Source: Phocoena phocoena (Eukaryota > Chordata > Mammalia > Artiodactyla > Phocoenidae). From it: DNA of 64,000 nucleotides. Of this stretch, positions 33,568-47,050 are shown in pieces (the stretch's first letter is position 1; each line of letters starts with the position of its first letter). The notes beneath the pieces were generated by a model that was not told where the DNA came from, made no database searches, and worked only from the letters and a program-made list of their open reading frames with translations. The stretch lies in contig NC_089228.1 of the NCBI RefSeq assembly GCF_963924675.1, forward strand, positions 93,030,894-93,094,893. Reading direction: 5' to 3'. The position numbers and the translations under genes were made by a program.

Positions 33568-33960
33568 CATTCACTCATTCATTTATTCAACAGATGAAAG
33601 ATATGCTAAAAAAGTGTTAGACACTAGGGATGGAATAAATAACAAAACTTCCCTCATGAAACTTACATTCCAGGAAGGTAAATAGACCATAAACAAGATA
33701 AGCAAGTAAACTGTAAACGCTAAGCAAAAAATGACTAAGGGCAGGGGGACAGGAAGTATGGGGAGTTGGGGTGGGGTATGATTTGCAGTTTTGGATAAAT
33801 TGGCCATGGAAAGCTCATGGAGAAAGTTACGGAAGCAAGACCCAAAGGATGCAGGGGATGGATAGATGGAGTCCTGTGAATGAATATCTGTGGGAAAAGC
33901 CTTCCCAGAAGGGGAAATCCCCGGTGAAAAGCTTTGGCGTTGGGGGCAGGGTATGAGCTT
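33568..33960 (-). mobile_element. L2 LINE 3' end
   Basis: The plus strand reads CACTCATTCATTTATTCAAC, GTTAGACACTAGGGATGGAA, CCTCATGAAACTTACATTCC and GGGAAAAGCCTTCCCAGAAG. This is the reverse complement of the L2 3' end. Open frames of up to 146 codons here arise from the element and lack coding character. Confidence 0.75.
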
Positions 33961-35099
33961 GAAGGTAAGGGGGAAATTAGGCAGAGGAGTGACAGCAGAA
34001 TCTGAATTATATCCATTGTTCAAAATGACTGCATTTTATTTTCTTCATTATTTGAACATAAAGGCCAAGAGAATTATATGTGTAAATAATTGACAAATTA
34101 TCTCTGTTAAAAATCCTTACATTTGAACCTGGCTTTCTTTTAAAATACTGTAAGTTAAAATTCAGTATTATTTTTTTCTTTTCCATCAACCCTAAACATT
34201 TTTTTTTCATCCATTTCTCAGAATCTGGCCACCAGTGGTAAATGCAAGGAAAAGAATGTTCAAACAGCAAATCTCTTTATCTTGGGGTTGAATTTAGATG
34301 GAAAAACTTGTAATACAAAGTTCTAATTAGCTTCATTTTAATAGAGTAGGGCAAATATACACTCATGGAAACAAGATTCTATTTGGGTTGATATCATTGT
34401 TCTTGTCATGACTAAAACCTATTTTGATTTATCATAGACAAACAGCCCAAGGCAGGTGTTGGATTTCAGCATTGTGATAGATTAAGAATAAGCAACATTC
34501 ATATTTCCAGGTGCTTTGAGAATAATGGAATCCTCCCCTTCCTTTTCTAGCTCCAGTCATTAAGAGGTCTTTCTCAGATTGTAGTTGTTTCTAACCAGCT
34601 TCAAATATATATAGATTTTTAAAAAATCTCATCTAGCTGTGAAAATGCCTGCTTTAAAAACAGCAAGTCTTAGATGGTACATGAATGCAGGGTATAAAAT
34701 GAGATAATATGGGCAAAAATACTTAGAAAAGAAAAAGCGATGTTCAAATGTACAGTGTTAAATGGTAGTATTCCTTTAAATCGCTCACCTGTGTTCTGTG
34801 CCTTTATTATCCATTTGATGTACTGCTGTGTAAATCACCTCTCCTAGGGGACAATTCTTGCTGGTGGATGACTGGCGGGATTTGCTGCTTCTGGTAATAT
34901 ATAGTAAGACCAGTTAGATCATTCCTTACTATAAATGTAAAATCATGTTTGGCCATTAGAATTTTAGTGTATGTCATGAAAAGGAAAACACATTATCAAT
35001 AATTAAAACTATCCTAAGTATTTACAGTGGTGCCTTGCAATATTTATGTAATATTAATAAGACCATGTTAAACATTTTTTAAGGTTTAAAAGCCATCTT

Positions 35100-35630
35100 T
35101 TATTATTTAAATTTTTTTTACTTGACAGAATGCTCAACTTACAGGAGAGAATAGTACAGAGAATTTCCATGCAGTTTTACACCAGAATCCTCAAATATTG
35201 ATCACACTAGCTTTATCCTTCTTTCTCTTTATGTATGTAATCTTTTCCTGAACTGTTGGAGAGTAAACTGCAGACATGATGCTACCTTTAACCCTAAATA
35301 CTTCAAGGATAAGAATTAATTGAAATGAATATCCACATATCCCCAAATTAGGATATTATCTTACAGAATCACATGCAATTATCATAATCAGGAAATTAAC
35401 TTTGATGTGATACTATTATCTAATATCCAGACCTTATTCATATCTCACCGATTGTTCCATTAGTGTCTTTTATAGCAAAAGAAAAACTCTGGGTTATGCT
35501 TTGCATTCAGTTGTCACACTTTATCCATCTTTGATCTGGAACATTTCATCAGTCTTTGTCTTTTATGACATTGATATTTTGAAGAGTATAGATCTTGTAG
35601 AATATGCCTCAGGTTGAGAATAATCATTTT
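35100..35630 (-). mobile_element. Old L1 (L1ME-type) 3' UTR
   Basis: Ordered words in reverse orientation are ACACCAGAATCCTCAAATAT, ATATCCAGACCTTATTCATA, TTTGATCTGGAACATTTCAT and TTGAAGAGTATAGATCTTGTAGAAT. These match ancient L1 3' ends. 34.0-35.1 kb is AT-rich with nothing recognised. Confidence 0.65.
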
Positions 35631-36736
35631 AAAAGTAAAAGCAAAGATAACACAATGTAACACACCTATTCCAAAGAAATGTAAAGGGTTTATTAAAGGC
35701 CAGACCTTCTCCTTAATGTCCCTCACACACTTTTGCAGTTTCCGAAATCAATTGTCGTCATAGATGGGGCTTTCAAACTTGAAATCTTATTTGGAGGTCA
35801 TAAGGAGAGAAGGCTAAGACACTTGCCCTTAATTGCTGCGATCAAATTCCAATTAGATGGGTTGACAGTCAGCTTTGTGAGGGCTTGGCCATTCCTCACT
35901 GGACTAACCTTCATTTATTTGCAGGTTTTTCAAAGCTACAAAGCCCTCACTGTATGCTTTCATCAAAAGAAATTAAACTATGAAAAGGGTTCACTGTTCA
36001 CCAGTCCCTCCCTCATCGCTGGGACTATTCAGTTCCCTTGACCTTCTTACCAGTTTCAGTAACCTTCCTACCTTCCCCAATAACGAGACTCTGGTCACTT
36101 GGTGATATTGCTTCACTGCCTCGCAGCTCTCCCGCTGGTGCTCCTGTTGTCAGCTCTCCTTCCCTTTGTGTGGCAATGGAAAATGAGTGTCACAGCCACC
36201 TAAGGAGCAGGAAAAGTATGCAAGTGTCAAGTGGCACATAGCAGGCAAGTCCTGTGTGGTTGGTTTATCAGATACCTCAGTCCTGTCTAACCCTTAGGTG
36301 CTCACCTTCAGGGTACTCTCAGCCTCTGTCTGCATATTCCACCCCAGAGGAAGATTCTCCTGTAGGCCTCTGAGGGTGACCAGCCCCTGGGGGCTCAGCA
36401 TCCCCCATACCCAGCAAAAATAATAGAAGAGAAGAACAGAGAGCAGACAGAATCTGCCAGGGTAGCAGAGCCTTTAGGATCACCCCTCCCTCCTTACTTC
36501 ACTGTTGATTAAAGTTTAAGAACCATTGGGGTAATATAACTACTAATAGAATGTAAAATACACACCAAATCTATGAATGAAAATAACCTGGAAGGAAATA
36601 CACAAAAATGTTGGCTGTGATTATTTTGGTTAACAGGAATTTATAAAAAGAAATTTTTAAAAAAAACACCTAATTTTCTTTATTTTAGAAATTTAAATGA
36701 GTCGCTGTTGCTTCTGCTATCTAAAAAAAATAGTAT

Positions 36737-36944
36737 GGGCTTCCCTGGTGGTGCAGTGGTTGAGAGTCCACCTGCCGATGCAGGGGACACGGGTTCGTGC
36801 CCCGGTCCGGGAAGATCCCACATGCCACGGAGCGGCTGGGCCCGTGAGCCATGGCTGCTGAGCCTGCGCGTCTGGAGCCTGTGCTCCACAGCGGGAGAGG
36901 CCACAACAGTGAAAGGCCCGCGTACTGCAAAAAAAAAAAAAAAA
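36737..36944 (+). mobile_element. CHR-family SINE
   Basis: It starts GGGCTTCCCTGGTGGTGCAG and ends GCGTACTGC plus an A run of about 17. The left flank AAAAAAAATAGTAT gives no clear duplication. 35.7-36.7 kb shows no other element and no gene. Confidence 0.93.
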
Positions 36945-37649
36945 TTATTAAAACTAGTCTTGTTGTAGTTCCTTAGCATTACTCGAAATATTATGAGGTA
37001 TTTTAAACTAACCAAAGAAACAGAACTTTGATATGGAGTTCCACTATGAATAGACTGAAACTCCATTAGTTATACTTCAAAGGATAAATATTAATATTAT
37101 TCTAGCCACTCTGTCAATTCAAGATACAAATTAACTATTCAGGTTATTTTCCCAAAGAATATTTAGCATGTATTTATACTTGGACAAGTAGGTTACTGGA
37201 AAAGTAGTAGTTCTGGTACTCTTTAAATTCTACTAAGCCCATGTTTCTTATTTTCTAAAATACCATACATTCTAATTACCTGAAAGTCCTTTGAACCTTG
37301 TTAATTATAATAATATCATCTCATTGCCCCAGGACAAATATTAAGGCAGAACCTTTTGACGGTTCTTTCAGTAACACCAACATGTAGCTTCAGATGTAAA
37401 GGAAGGAACCAATTTAACTGGAGGGACAAGCAGTATCATACTAAAGAGATTTTCATACGGAAGGATGTCTTTATATATATATATATACACACACCAAGTA
37501 TATATTTTAATATGACAATGTCTGAGATACTTCCAGAGAGAAATAAAGCGATGCTTTCTCTAAAAGCTTATGAGCTAAGTTAAACGGTAAGTCATTTGTT
37601 ACCAACCTCCAATGTTTCCTATTCGTTGACTGTAAGATCATTCCGTTGT

Positions 37650-37815
37650 AAGTCTGCCACTTTCTATGTGATCATGTGTAAATTACTCACCTTGCTTAGC
37701 CTAAGTTTCATAATCTCTGAGGAGTTTACCTGCCTGTTTGATTTTGGTGAGGACTAAATGAAATTATGCAGGGTCCTTGGCACCCAATAAGCCTACAATA
37801 ATTATTGGCCATTAT
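37650..37815 (+). mobile_element. MIR SINE fragment
   Basis: Words match MIR: TCTGCCACTTTCTATGTGAT, AATTACTCACCTTGCTTAGC, TTTTGGTGAGGACTAAATGA, and a GGCACCCAATAAGCC end. The surrounding 37.0-38.8 kb contains only AT-rich unique sequence with a short TA run near 37471. Confidence 0.6.
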
Positions 37816-38792
37816 TACAACTCCATAGGTTTCCTCATCTGGAAAAGAAGGTGGTTGATTAGATTACGTCAAAATCATTTTCAGAATTTCCTAGTGCTAC
37901 CTAAAAAAAACCTGCCTCTTATATGTTCTTCCTTAGTGGAACTTACTTGGTAAATGGTTAAAAATCACTGCTGTTGAGTATGTATTCTGAAACTTCATTA
38001 TCAAAATTCTAATTACCAGTTACATTTCATTTTGAGTTTAATTCTACTGGTTTCCAACTTATATGATTTTCTTTCATTTTGTATTGAATATGTGAGGAAG
38101 TGTTTAACTTGGGCTACATTTTGTTGTTGTTGAACTTGATTCATTTTATTGAACTGGCCGCATTGTCCTAAATAGCCTTTTGCCTTGGGCTCTTGGAAAG
38201 TAGGTCTATCAACACTGTCCTCTGTGGTGACCACAATTCATTCAGCATAGTCATGGCTACTAATATAACCCAAGTAGGTGGTATGATAGCTGAACGGTGG
38301 AAAAGCACTTCTAGATCATCTGTAGAGACTGTAGCATAATCTAGGTAAGTGTAGATGATCAAGTGTGGACTATAGTTCTAAGTCAGGGTTATTTCTATGT
38401 GGCCTTTTGTTTCACTACTAAAAAAAGCACTAAACTGTTATGCTGGTAGTTTCATTATTATTTGGCTTAGCTAGACTTTTAACTTGTAAACAAACAAAAA
38501 AAAAGGACCTATTAGCAAAACAGTTTATTCCAAATGGTTTCTTTGAACTAGCAATACTGATCTTAAGATTAAATGCAGAGCTTTAAAATTACAGAATTCT
38601 TTAAATTTGTGCTGATCCTGGAATTTTCTTCTCCTATTTTGTCCTTTTGTTTCAGTAAAAGAATGGCATTCCTTTTATAGTCTCTACCTTCCTGGTTATG
38701 ACTTACTGTACATTATACGGTTTTCTAAAGGGTGAGCTGACATACAATATAAAATTATACAGATGTGAGGAAGCGAAACATTTTATCTTTCT

Positions 38793-38996
38793 TTTTTTTT
38801 TTTGCGGTACGCGGGCCTCTCACTGCTGTGGCCTCTCCCGTTGCGGGGCACGGGCTCCGGACACACAGGCTCAGCAGCCATGACCCACGGGCCCAGCTGC
38901 TCCGCGGCATGTGGAATCTTCCCGGACCGGGGCACAAACCCGTGTCCCCTGCATCGGCAGGCGGACTCTCAACCACTGTGCCACCAGGGAAGCCTC
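38793..38996 (-). mobile_element. CHR-family SINE
   Basis: It is in reverse orientation, from a T run to CCACCAGGGAAGCCT. A 14-bp target-site duplication CATTTTATCTTTCT lies at 38779-38792 and 38997-39010. Confidence 0.95.
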
Positions 38997-39469
38997 CATT
39001 TTATCTTTCTGATCTTCATATGTGGTTAAAAAAATCTACTTTCCTCTATCTTCATGACAAAGAATCTAATAGCATGGCCTTTCCCCCTCAATCAGAAGTT
39101 ATTTTCCAGGTCATCAATTCAACTTGTTAATAGTTAATATTCTTCAAAACTCCTAGTTTGAATAGAATCCTCACAGATTGCTATTTTATGTCTGTGGTTT
39201 AATTATCTGGTTTCCTCCACTTCCAACCAAAGCTTTCAAAACTCTTCCTCCTCTACTCTTGAAAGTAGAAAATGGGTTGTCATCTGGGCTAATATAACCT
39301 GAGTTCTCACGGCTTAATAATGTATTCAGCAGACTAAACCAGTCCTTTCTGAACTATTTGACAAACAGTAGGGGTATGGAAATATTTTTGAGTTAATAAA
39401 TGTTCAGCTCCCAAAGCAAGTTATAGTTTAGCAAACGTATGAGTAGATATATATTAAGGGAGTCATTTT

Positions 39470-39960
39470 TAAAACAAACTTTTTATTTTAGAATAATTTG
39501 CAAAGATAGTCCCCGGGGGTTTCCATACACCCTTCACTTAGTTTCCCCTAATGGTAATATCTTGCATAACTGTGATACATCTGTCAAAACTAAGAGCTAA
39601 CATTGGTACAATACCATTAAATAAAACTACAGACATTTTTTGGATTTCACCAGTTTTTCGACGAATGCCCTTTTTCTCTTCCAGGATCCTCTCCAAGATA
39701 CCACATTACATTTAATTTTCATGTATCCTTAGTCTCCCCTGATCTGTGACAGTTTTTCAAACGTCCTTCATTTTTCACAACCATGACAGTTTTGAAAAGT
39801 ACAGCTTGGGTATTTTGTAGAATGTCCCTCAATTTGAGTTTGAGGCAGAGTTGTAAGTGCCATTCCCGTTGCACCCTGTCGGGATAGAAGATATCGACAT
39901 GATTTATCGTTGCCCTTGATCCCTTGGTTAAGGGAATGTATATCAGGTTAATGTAATTAT
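39470..39960 (-). mobile_element. Old L1 (L1ME-type) 3' UTR
   Basis: Reverse-oriented words: GTTTCCCCTAATGGTAATAT, GTCAAAACTAAGAGCTAACA, GGATTTCACCAGTTTTTCGA, CTTAGTCTCCCCTGATCTGT and TTTTGTAGAATGTCCCTCAA. These are typical of ancient L1 3' UTRs. The frame at 39719-39988 minus is not a gene. Confidence 0.8.
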
Positions 39961-40599
39961 CTCTAATTAAAAAAAATAAAACTATCAATGCAGCCTCCAG
40001 ATATAGTAAAGTAAGATATTTACAAACATGAACTTGACATATAAAAAGTATTGAATTTTAATTACAACAACTGCATACCACTTATTCAAATAATGATTAT
40101 ATATTTATCTCAGTGATATTGCCATCTCTCCTTTAAATGAATAATTCAATTTATTACTTATCTTAAAATATCTGTGCAGTGACTGCACTGGAATGCATAG
40201 TAAGATTATTTCTGTGTTTTCTTTGCCGTGTTAAAGTTAAAAATTTCTAAAAGTAAAGTGCACGCAAATCAAAATGCTAAATCATTGCGACAATAATGTT
40301 GAAGAGACATTTCAACAGTCCCCAAACTATCATCCATTGATCCTAGGCTGGAAACCAGTATCAAATGGCAATGCACAATCCTGGAATTTCTGTTCCCAAT
40401 AGACAATTATCTGGGGAAAATTAGGCTTTGGTAGATCACTTAGCCACCAACCGTACACTGATAAACTGCAGCATATTAATGACAATGATATTTGTTTTTT
40501 ATTGTATTTATTATAATACTATTATTTAAATAATGTTTATGTATTTACGATTAAAATGTGCTTATTCTTGCGCCATGGGAGAGTCACTTTAATTTTGAT

Positions 40600-40690
40600 G
40601 ATTGCAAGTGTGACCTTGAGCAAGTCACTTAACCTCTCTATGCTTCAGTTTCCTCATCTACAAAATGGAAATAATTGTACAACTTTGCTA
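40600..40690 (+). mobile_element. MIR SINE core
   Basis: GTGTGACCTTGAGCAAGTCA, CTTAACCTCTCTATGCTTCA and CCTCATCTACAAAATGG form the MIR core. 39.96-40.6 kb is AT-rich with nothing recognised. Confidence 0.9.
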
Positions 40691-40694
40691 GACT

Positions 40695-41515
40695 ATTAGG
40701 CATCTCAAACTTAACACACCCCAAAACAAAATTTCTGATTCCAACCTACTTCCACATCTGCCAAATCTGCTCCTTCCTCAGTATCCCCACCTCAATAAAT
40801 GACAACCTCACCAATTGCTCAGGAGAAAAGCCCTAGAATCTAGGGCTCCTCTCTTTTACACACACCCTACATCTAATCCATCCACAAATCCTGGGCTATT
40901 ACACTCATGTCCCTACTTCTGCTTTAGCCGCTCTACAGTGTGTCCTCCATAAGTAGCCACAGTGATGCTTTAAAATCAAATCACTCCTCTTCTCATAACC
41001 CTCCAATGGCTTCTTGTTTCACTCAGAATAAAAGCCAGAAAACGGGTAATGGCCCACGTGATCTGATCCCCCTCATTCTCCAGCCCATCTCCTACCCCTC
41101 CTGCTGGTTGCTCATTGCCCTGCAGCCACACTGGCCCCCTTGCTATTCCTGAATTGAACATGCTGTGCCTCAGGGCCTCTGCACCAGTTGTTCTCCGTGC
41201 TTAGAAAGCTCTGTCCCTGGGTATTTCCACGACTCACTTCCTTACCTCCTTCCGCTCTTAACTCAAAGCCTTTCATGACTACATTCCATACCTTCTTTCC
41301 TGCTTTCTTGTTTGGCATAGCACCTCTTACCATCAGGCACAGTCCATAATTTGCTTGTTTATATTTTATTGCTTGAGGCCTTCCTCCTCTCCCTGTCTTC
41401 TCTCTATCCCCTCCAAATAGAATGTAAGCTTCCTGGAGCAGGTATTTTGTTTTGCTCACTGCTATATCCTCAGGTGCTAGAAAAGTGCTTGGCACATAGA
41501 AGATAATAATTATGT
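40695..41515 (+). mobile_element. L2 LINE 3' half
   Basis: Long ordered similarity to L2: GGCATCTCAAACTTAACACA, CTAGGGCTCCTCTCTTTTAC, ATAACCCTCCAATGGCTTCT, GGGCCTCTGCACCAG, CTGCTATATCCTCAGGTGCT, and GTGCTTGGCACATAGAAG. Stop codons are frequent; it is a fossil. Confidence 0.88.
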
Positions 41516-42093
41516 GTGTGTTGGAGGCCCCCAAGACCACTCCCAGGTCTGGTGATTTTCTAGAAGGACTGGCAGCAGTCATCACAGAGTTGTACTCACA
41601 ACTAAGACTGCTTACAGAGAAAGGCTACCTGGTACATTCAGCAAGAGAAAAGGCACAGGGGATGAAGTCCAAGGAAACCAGACACAAGCTTCCCAGGGTC
41701 TTCTCCCAGCGGAGTCACATAGGACACCCTTAATTCAACCAGCAATGAGTTGTGACAGGACATACACGACGCTGTCTACCAGGAAATTTCATTAGAGACT
41801 CGGGGCCCAGGGTTTGTTTTGCAAGTTGGTCACACATATAAGCACCCTCTGCCTGGCAGGTGCCAAAATCTCAGGCTCCCCAAAGCAAAGCAGGTATGCA
41901 GCATAAACCATGTTGTTTGCATAGACAGCCCGGGAACCATGAATCATTCTTATCAGTTCTGGGACTGGTGAGAACCCTTCCCAATTCCAAATTCCCAGAC
42001 GCCGGCCAAGGGCCAACCTTTCAAGCTGGCCTTTCTAAAGACAGCAGTCTTTACTCTTTCTGCACAGTATGTTACAATAATTTGTCACTTTTT

Positions 42094-42295
42094 TTTTTTT
42101 TTTGCGGTACGAGGGCCTCTCACTGTTGTGGCCTCTCCCGTTGCAGAGCACAGACTCCGGACGCGCAGGCTCAGCGGCCATGGCTCACGGGCCCAGCCAC
42201 TCCGCGGCATGTGGGATCCTCCCGGACTGGGGCACGAACCCGTGTCCCCTGCATCATCAGGCGGACTCTCAACCACTGCGCCACCACGGAAGCCC
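42094..42295 (-). mobile_element. CHR-family SINE
   Basis: It is reverse-oriented from a T run to CCACCACGGAAGCCC. The flanks AATTTGTCACTTTTT (42079-42093) and AATCTGTCACTTTTT (42296-42310) are its duplication. 41.5-42.1 kb is non-repetitive with no gene seen. Confidence 0.95.
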
Positions 42296-42310
42296 AATCT
42301 GTCACTTTTT

Positions 42311-43465
42311 AATTGACCAAAAATGGAGCACTTTCGAGCTCAAGAGCAAGATAAGATCCATTAAAGAAAATAAAGTTTCTTGTTTTGCACATTGGAATCC
42401 CACTGAATAGATTGTGAGCTTATTTATACTCATCAACACAGTTTGCATATTTTTAAAGTAGCCTGGCATGGAAAGAAGACGTGGTAAGAACCTCATGCGT
42501 TGCTTGGATTCTATGCATTTTACGATTTGTTTCTGAAGGGAGTGAGAAGAAGCAAGTTCTAGAGGAAGCGAGTGTCTATAAGAGGGTGTCTTGTGAGAGC
42601 CTTTAGTATAATATCTTTATTTTCTTGGATTTTTGCTTTTTGAGTACTCAGTGCTTAGCAAAGTACCTAGCATAGACGAAGAGCTACATAAATATTTGTA
42701 CAGTGCATAAATGATACTACTATAAATATTTAATAAAATGGTTCTATTTTATGGGCGTGTAAGGAAAATTCAACTCCTATGTGAGATAATTTGTGACAGA
42801 TGCTGAATACGACTTGAAGACCGGTTATTACAGTTACTGTGATAAAACAGGTTCAAAGATTTTTTATTGAATCTTATTTAGGTATGTTGGAATTGTAAAT
42901 ACATAGTTGGCATGTATCGCTTTTGTTTATTCAAGCTAAAATGAGAAGGGGAAATGTGTGCACACACAAGCACGCATGCACGTGCGCACACACCCCCTTA
43001 AAAACTGTCTGGAGTTGTGTCAGGCTGGGGGAAGAGAATCTCTAGTTCTCCAAATCTAGACTTGCTTACAGCAGACTTCTTAAATGTGAGACTTTCACAG
43101 TAATGGTGAGAACGTGGAGAGATTTCTTAGGACAAGAATCTCCTAAGAAACTTAAGCCAAATCATTTTCCAAGTTGTAAAGACCGGTGAAAGTAAGGCTG
43201 GTTTACTGGGATCTGAAGTGAAACAGGTAGAGATTTAAGACAGGTAGAAGTTTAAATGTGCTTATAATCTTGATTTGAATATGATATCTTGTGGTTTAGG
43301 ACCTTTGCCCAATAAAGCTTCTTTTTATAAATATTATATGTTTTGCCTGATAGATATTTCTAAAGCACTGTGTAAGTGGAGCCTGGTAATTAGCTTTTAA
43401 CATCTGATGAAAATTAGCATGGTTTTCATATATACATAGACATGACTATATGCATATGTACATAA

Positions 43466-43496
<31 letters not shown>

Positions 43497-45755
43497 AACT
43501 TCCCATGACTGGTTAAAAATGTTTACTTACTCCTGTCTTGTCAGAAAATCCAAAATTTATGACAGGAGAGAGTAAGACACTCTAGAAGGGTAACTTTAAC
43601 CTTTTCTCACGCAGGCAAACTCAATCCTGATCTACAGTTGTTAATAATCATTCACAATATTTTAGTGTTCAAGAGTAAAAAGAAGAAGAAACAGTCTTGT
43701 GAAAAATCACAATGCAAACACACAAAAATGTAACGTGATGAAACACTTAAGAGTTTTGCATTTTTGCATAGAGTAACTATCTCCGAAATATTATTGTGGA
43801 AGTTCTCCTATGCAAATATTAATTGCACAAGTCAAGGAAGCTTGGAAAGTATATTTCTAGATATAAGACTTGAAAATGAAAGCTGAACAGTTTTTCTAGG
43901 CTACAGCACAGCTAGACGTTGCTACGGTTTTAGTGCTGAGTCTGATCTTAAGAGACCCAGATATAATTTTGCACTGTGCAGGCTGGGAGGCTAGGTCCAG
44001 AGATTTAAAGTCATTTGCCTAAGATCACACAACAAATTTTTGGACCAGCAGAAGAACCCTTGGCTTCCACTCCTAGAATTTTCTCCAGGATATCCTACTG
44101 CTTCCTTCAGTCTCCATGAAAAGGAATTCAGGCATTAATTATCTACTATCTATACAATAGCATAGGAGGTTCTGAACTAATACAGCTTTAATCGGAAAGT
44201 GATCTTATGCCTCAAACTGAAGTGGGTCAGGCTTTCCTATGTGATGCCATTTTTAGGTTGTACTCAAAGATCAACAGTTGGGGAAACTATATCTTCCTTG
44301 GACTTACCATGGAAACTGGTACTCTCCAAATGTCTACTGAAACTCAGATGACTTTGATGTAAATGCTGCATTTTTGGCAGAAGAATCCTGGGACTTTGGG
44401 GGTGGTCTGTATTTTTCTCAAACAAATACCGCCTTGTAACAGACTTCCTTCCTTTGGCTGGCCGACTTTCCTGAGTTAGCTGAAGCTGGTGACCCTAACA
44501 CATACAGCTGGCCCAGGCAACTTGAATTTAGGATGGCAGTTTAAATTTAGTTGCAACTGCTATATTAAAACCTAAAGAATATTAGTGGTATATTGCAATA
44601 TATTCTTAAAAGCTGGTTAACTGCTTGTGCCTGGGGATTCTCCATGACAGATGACTCCATAAAGAGAGAGAAAATGGTGGCCCCCTCACTCTGGGGCAGA
44701 CTGATGTGCCTGAGATGTGCCTGCAGACTCTGAGGATATTTCCCTCTCCCACCCCCTTGCATGCTCAGGGCCCCCTACAGAGTAGAGAGAAACAGAATCT
44801 CTTGTCCTCTTCTTGCTAGGGATCTAATGGCCAGTGGCATTCAAATGTTCTTGTGTTTCCTTGTACCCAGTGAGTACAAGCAAGCCCACTTTCTGAGCAC
44901 AACCGTAGCAGCTTAACAGAAGGTAAACCCACTCCTGGCTCTATCTTCAAAACGAGAAAATGAGTCTTTAATTACACAGGCAGAGTGTGTTTCAGAACAA
45001 ACCTCCGGTTTCAGGTTAGGATCAATCCCATCCCTCCTCCTACCCATATTAGCCCAGGCTGGTACCTTTCCAACAAATAATTGTTATAATCCAATACTTC
45101 ATTTACTTGATGTTCCTATAGGGGCGGCAGTAAGACAGAAATTAGAATGAAGAGTTTTGCTTCTTCAGGAGGAGTGAGCACTAATCAACTTTCAGGCCAC
45201 AATAAGAGTTTTATCTCATTGGATTTCCTTACCAGGATCCAAAGGTTTCAACAAGGTTCTTCTCATTTTGCTGCTGCCACCCATAACCTATCTCTTTAAG
45301 GAAGCTTACGTTTACAGATGCTGGAATAAACAGTGGCTGGAATAAGAAGGAAAGCTCCTTGTCAGCAATTATTGCATCAATCACTGTTTTCAATTTGCCA
45401 GAGATAAACTCAGTCCTTGTTGGGGAAGACTGAGACATGCACCATCCGGTATGGCAATTCACAAAACCTATAGTTGGGACATTCCCAGCAACTGCTGGTT
45501 GAAATAGGATTGCAATGTCATCAGATTCAGAGACCCAGGGTCACAAGCAAAGGGAAATACTGAACATCAGAAAGATGCCATCCCCTAGGTAACAAATTAA
45601 CCATGTGTTTCTCAGCCATCTGGCAGAGCATCTGCGGGGGTAGAGGCCAGAGAGATGACCATCTAGTCGGTTATTTTCCATTAACAATACAGAAAATAAA
45701 AATAGAGGCGACCACACAGTATGTCTGTGTGATCTGTATACTTGTGCCACACAGT
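42311..45755. other. Intergenic stretch with MIR and TG repeats
   Basis: No gene is seen. A (TG)n run lies at about 43467-43492, and a diverged reverse MIR at about 43990-44140 (AAGTCATTTGCCTAAGATCA). The 78-codon frame at 45229-45462 (minus) has no recognised domain and no flanking splice context that I trust. Confidence 0.6.
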
Positions 45756-45973
45756 TTTTATTTTTATTTTTTTTAATTTTTGCGGTACCTGGGCCTGTCA
45801 CTGTTGTGGCCTCTCCCGTTGCGGAGCACAGGCTCCGGACACGCAGGCTCAGCGGCCATGGCTCACGGGCCCAGCCACTCCGCAGCACGTGGGATCTTCC
45901 CAGTCAGGGGCACGAACCCGTATCCCCTGCATCGGCAGGCGGACTCTCAACCACTGCACCACCAGGAAAGCCC
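45756..45973 (-). mobile_element. CHR-family SINE
   Basis: It is reverse-oriented with a T-rich start (TTTTTATTTTTATTTT), TGCGGTACCTGGGCC and an end at CCACCAGGAAAGCCC. The target-site duplication is unclear, fitting an older copy. Confidence 0.93.
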
Positions 45974-46410
45974 ACCACAACAAGCTTTGACTACCAATAC
46001 TATTTGGCATTTTATGCCTGCCAAAAAAAGATATTCTTCCACCCTTCCCTGAACTACAATGGAAAATGTTTTCATGGTGAAAGAATGAATGGAAAAAGTT
46101 TGTCCTTATACATCACAAGTTTGCTTAAAGCCAATGAGGAACTAAGACATCATCTAAAACTCACCTTGGAATGTTTCCCTCTCTTTAGCTACTGTTTAAC
46201 TAGCCATAACAAAATATCTAACTCAGAAACTTCTCAGTGCCTAGATTTTACATGTTTATTTAAAAACTCCTTATACTTTTTCTATATGCTACATTTTAGT
46301 CAGTTCTACTTTAGGATAAAGCAGTACATTTCAGTACTATGTTAGACTAAAAGAGGAAGCAGTTCAGTTTTAAGATGACAGTTCCAGGCTCCTAGTTTAG
46401 AATGACTTTT

Positions 46411-46616
46411 TTTTTTTTTTTTTTTGCAGTACGCAGGCCTCTCACTGTTGTGGCCTCTCCTGTTGCGGAGCACAGGCTCCGGACGCGCAGGCTCAGCGGC
46501 CATGGCTCACGGGCCCAGCCACTCCGCGGCATGTGGGATCTTCCCGGACCGGGGCACGAACCCGTGTCCCCTGCATCGGCAGGCAGACTCTCAACCACTG
46601 CGCCACCAGGGAAGCT
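46411..46616 (-). mobile_element. CHR-family SINE
   Basis: It is reverse-oriented with a T tract, GCAGTACGCAGGCCTCTC and an end near CCACCAGGGAAGC. Flanking TAGAATGACTTTT and TAGAATGACATTT form the target-site duplication. Confidence 0.95.
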
Positions 46617-47050
46617 CTAGAATGACATTTTTAAAAAGCAAGATAGTCTGTGCTTTTAGATGTTGTATTATTTTTTCTTATCAAAGTCATACTTTCATTT
46701 TTTGGGTAAATTTTATTATACAAAAACACAACAACAGCATGGTTTCCAGTATAACTAATATAACACGGATTTGATTTTCTTCCTTCGGACATTTCATTTT
46801 GGCATAACTCATAGCAATATATCTAACGATCTAAGGAAAGCTCAAATTGTTATATTTTCATATATTATATTATCTATATATATTCATGTTTGTTATACTT
46901 TGTATATTTCCTGATATAAAAATGCCCTTGCTTGATCTAACCCACATAGGTAACTACCTTTATGTGTCAGCCATATTGATGTCATCTTAAAGATCTCTGA
47001 GCATTAGAAAAAACTAAGTTAAGGGAATTCTTGGAATATGCCTGGGACAT

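Noticed and set aside
45229..45462. 77-residue minus-strand frame with a gene-like composition
   Set aside because: No domain recognised, no convincing splice sites, and no neighbouring coding sequence.
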